Assembly (NCBI GenBank): GCA_052174535.1
Contig: JBQMRQ010000068.1
Span: 1 to 64,000 of the forward strand
Source of the DNA: Arsenophonus sp052174535
GTDB lineage: Bacteria > Pseudomonadota > Gammaproteobacteria > Enterobacterales > Enterobacteriaceae
Direction of reading: 5' to 3'
Length of the DNA stretch: 64,000 bases
This document shows positions 62,070 through 64,000 of this stretch, piece by piece (the first letter of the stretch is position 1; each line of letters begins with the position of its first letter). The notes under the pieces are model-generated. The model had not been told where the DNA came from and did no database searches. It worked only from the letters and a program-made list of their open reading frames with translations. A program made the translations under genes and the position numbers.

Positions 62070-64000
62070 AGAATGATTTGATTTTTATCTTCTACTTTTT
62101 TAATAAAATTCTGGTTAATTAAAATTGATTAAATTTGCACAATAGGTAAGAACGATAATATGAGTATAAGTAAAATAATTAATATTTCTAACAAATTCTT
62201 TTTTGCTTCCTTCAGAAGGTGAAGGAATTTCCAATCGATTCTTTTCATTTAAAATAATGATATTAAAAACATGATTTTTCTTTTATATATTCAAAGAAAA
62301 ATTATACAATCCCTTCACGGGCACAATCATTAATAATAAAAGATAAATGATAAATTTCTTTATTATCCAATTTTATCGGCAAGCCATGTAATTTATTATT
62401 ATAAATTGCACTATAAAATTCAACTGAATTTCTAATTTATGTACTAAAATATTCAAGCGATCAAAAATAATCTGCAGGATTGACCTACAATACATAATAC
62501 TTTGAAACTTCCTAAGTCATTACAACTGCTTGCTAGACGTAATTCAATACATTCTGAAAGCAGCTTCTGAACACGCCTATCGATCAACTCTCTCAGTTGA
62601 CTAGAACAAAAACTTCAATAATATCTGGTAACTCAGGATCATGATATATTTTGCTTAAAATCATTTTAATAATACTTCCAATATAGATTGTTCACAGAAA
62701 AAATACACTGCTCTCACCTCATTCCAAAAGTTACGATATAGTAATCAATACTACTAACTAAATATTGTAGTAGATCACTAAAACTCGATTTATCTAAACT
62801 AGATAAATTAAAATAGATAATTTTATCAGAAAACATAGCTGTTAGATCTTTCTCTAAATTTAACAAATAGAAAATTTTACAAGTGACTACACATAAAGCT
62901 TTTAGTATTGGTGACAACAATTGAATAGAAAAATTTATAATTATATCATTAACAATTTAATGTAATTTATTCTCATCACATTGAAACCTACCCGTTTTTA
63001 ATATAAATATGGCATCGCTCTGTCAATAAATAATTAAAGTAAATCCATTCCACTAATTTACTAAAATAACACCTTTATATTCTAAAGGTTTACGTCAATA
63101 ATAGAAACTATCGTAGGTGCCTTATTATATAAATACCAATCACTGCGATTTACGTGCAAGACAGGATGATAAATAAAAGTGAAATGACTTTCATATAGAA
63201 ATAGCAACTTTTACAGATTAACAAAAGTTCTTTTATTAGAGAACACTTCAAATGAAACATAGAATTACGTATGAAGACATACCAATATCTTATAGGCTCG
63301 CACTAATCTACAAATTATTACGATGAGCAAAGCGAATAAGATTACGATAATTTTGCATGAAGGTATCAAGTAATTCATTATCTGCATCTCGATCCTGCGC
63401 TATTTTTCAAAAATTTTACTTGTAAAGGACACTTAATTGATTTATGTTCCACCCCCATGGGAAGAACAAGTTGCGATAAAATATTCCTTTGCCAACTATC
63501 ACTCATCGAGATTTTGTTTTTACAAGACAATTTTTACAAATTTTAAGATAAAACAGCGACAAATCAAATTAAGACGTTTTAAAATCATTGATTTCCATTA
63601 AATAACGCGTAATACGTTCTAACATTAAACAATAGAGGCATCCCAAACCATAAGAACCAATTTCTCCTACATGCAAACATTTCTTAAAATTCCATTGCCA
63701 ACAAGATACCATGCGGGGTATTCTCTAAGAATAAGCTTCCAATAAAATACTTTTCAAAATAGATTTATAAGGAATAAGGAGAATCAATACTTTTATTAAG
63801 TTCCCAAAAAGTAGCACAAAAATATTCTTCAGGTGATAATTTACCTAAGCCGCCTAAATCTAACCACTCATTTGGAGTTTATACGCCTCGAGCGTATAAC
63901 AATAAAACATATTGATCATAATTAGTTTCTTCTTCTCCAGGTACCATCATGTATAGTAAACGTTTTCCAGCTATGCGAATAGCTGTACGATAAAATTTAT
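62070..64000 (-). pseudogene. cyaA: Relic of adenylate cyclase, running off the window
   Basis: Decayed minus-strand gene. From the right edge: KFYRTAIRIAGKRLLYMMVPG near 63935-64000 (E. coli EFYRTAVRLAGKRILWNMVPC), NYDQYVLLLYARGV, TPNEWLDLGGLGKLSPEEYF near 63830-63880, KSIDSPY; then, further left, SWNEVR near 62700, LLSECIELRLASSCNDLGSFK near 62490-62570, EFYSAIYNNKLHGLPIKL near 62380-62440, and EGSKKEFVRNINYF near 62200. Stops and frameshifts are frequent. It is in E. coli order relative to yifL-dapF. Loss implies loss of cAMP-CRP signalling from this gene. The start lies beyond the window. Confidence 0.92.

Noticed and set aside
62714..62920. Open frame of 68 codons inside the cyaA relic
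   Set aside because: It is a surviving stretch within or overlapping the cyaA pseudogene, not a separate gene.
1..64000. CRISPR array or phage-defence system
   Set aside because: The repeated sequences are long, diverged and scattered IS relics without regular spacers; no cas or defence-type gene was found.

Overview
The window looks like part of the chromosome of a gammaproteobacterial (Enterobacterales) insect endosymbiont caught in mid-decay. It is very AT-rich. The surviving proteins are close relatives of E. coli/Serratia-type proteins, and gene order still follows the E. coli map in several blocks (sdhA-sdhB-sucA-sucB-sucC-sucD; yhhN-zntA-tusA-yhhQ; nfi-yjaG-hupA; cmk-rpsA-ihfB; trmB/mutY-yggX-mltC-...-tRNA-Phe; cyaA-...-yifL-dapF-yigA-xerC-yigB-uvrD). 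Intact coding sequence sums to about 15 kb, roughly a quarter of the 64 kb. Nearly all the rest is eroded genes and eroded insertion sequences. A Serratia symbiotica- or Sodalis-like host-restricted lineage fits, but the species cannot be fixed from reading alone.

Layout. 0-6.4 kb: intact sucABCD operon (minus strand). 6.4-7.7 kb: relics of sdhB and sdhA directly upstream of it. 7.7-13.2 kb: an IS1595-type relic, yhhQ (in-frame TGA), intact tusA, relics of zntA and yhhN. 13.2-21.8 kb: almost wholly decayed IS elements (IS256, IS1595, IS481 and IS91 types). 21.8-23.4 kb: intact hupA next to relics of yjaG and nfi. 23.4-29.6 kb: IS relics, a fadR relic and two unidentified repeated segments. 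29.6-31.1 kb: intact cls. 31.1-37.2 kb: IS relics. 37.3-40.1 kb: intact cmk, rpsA, ihfB. 40.1-45.1 kb: IS relics. 45.1-50.2 kb: intact trmB, mutY and yggX frameshifted at or near poly-A tracts, an mltC relic split by IS insertions, and tRNA-Phe. 50.4-57.9 kb: IS relics, intact grxD, relics of uvrD, yigB, xerC. 57.9-59.7 kb: intact yigA, dapF, yifL. 59.7-64 kb: IS relics and a cyaA relic running off the window edge.

What the retained genes suggest together: the 2-oxoglutarate dehydrogenase E1/E2 subunits plus succinyl-CoA synthetase are kept although succinate dehydrogenase is gone, so the TCA cycle is broken after succinate and the suc genes may mainly supply succinyl-CoA. DapF (meso-diaminopimelate), YifL/LptM (outer-membrane LPS-transport assembly) and cardiolipin synthase indicate a cell that still maintains an envelope. 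Cmk, ribosomal protein S1, HU, IHF-beta, TrmB, TusA, GrxD and tRNA-Phe are core information and Fe-S/sulfur functions. Losses include DNA repair (uvrD, nfi, probably mutY), regulation (cyaA, fadR), zinc export (zntA), dimer resolution (xerC) and wall turnover (mltC).

I found no novel defence system, biosynthetic cluster or CRISPR array. The most interesting signals are homopolymer frameshifts in otherwise intact genes, a TGA at a conserved Trp codon, retention of yigA without xerC, an altered tRNA-Phe acceptor stem, a perfect hairpin surviving in the sdhB-sucA junction, and two repeated segments I could not assign.
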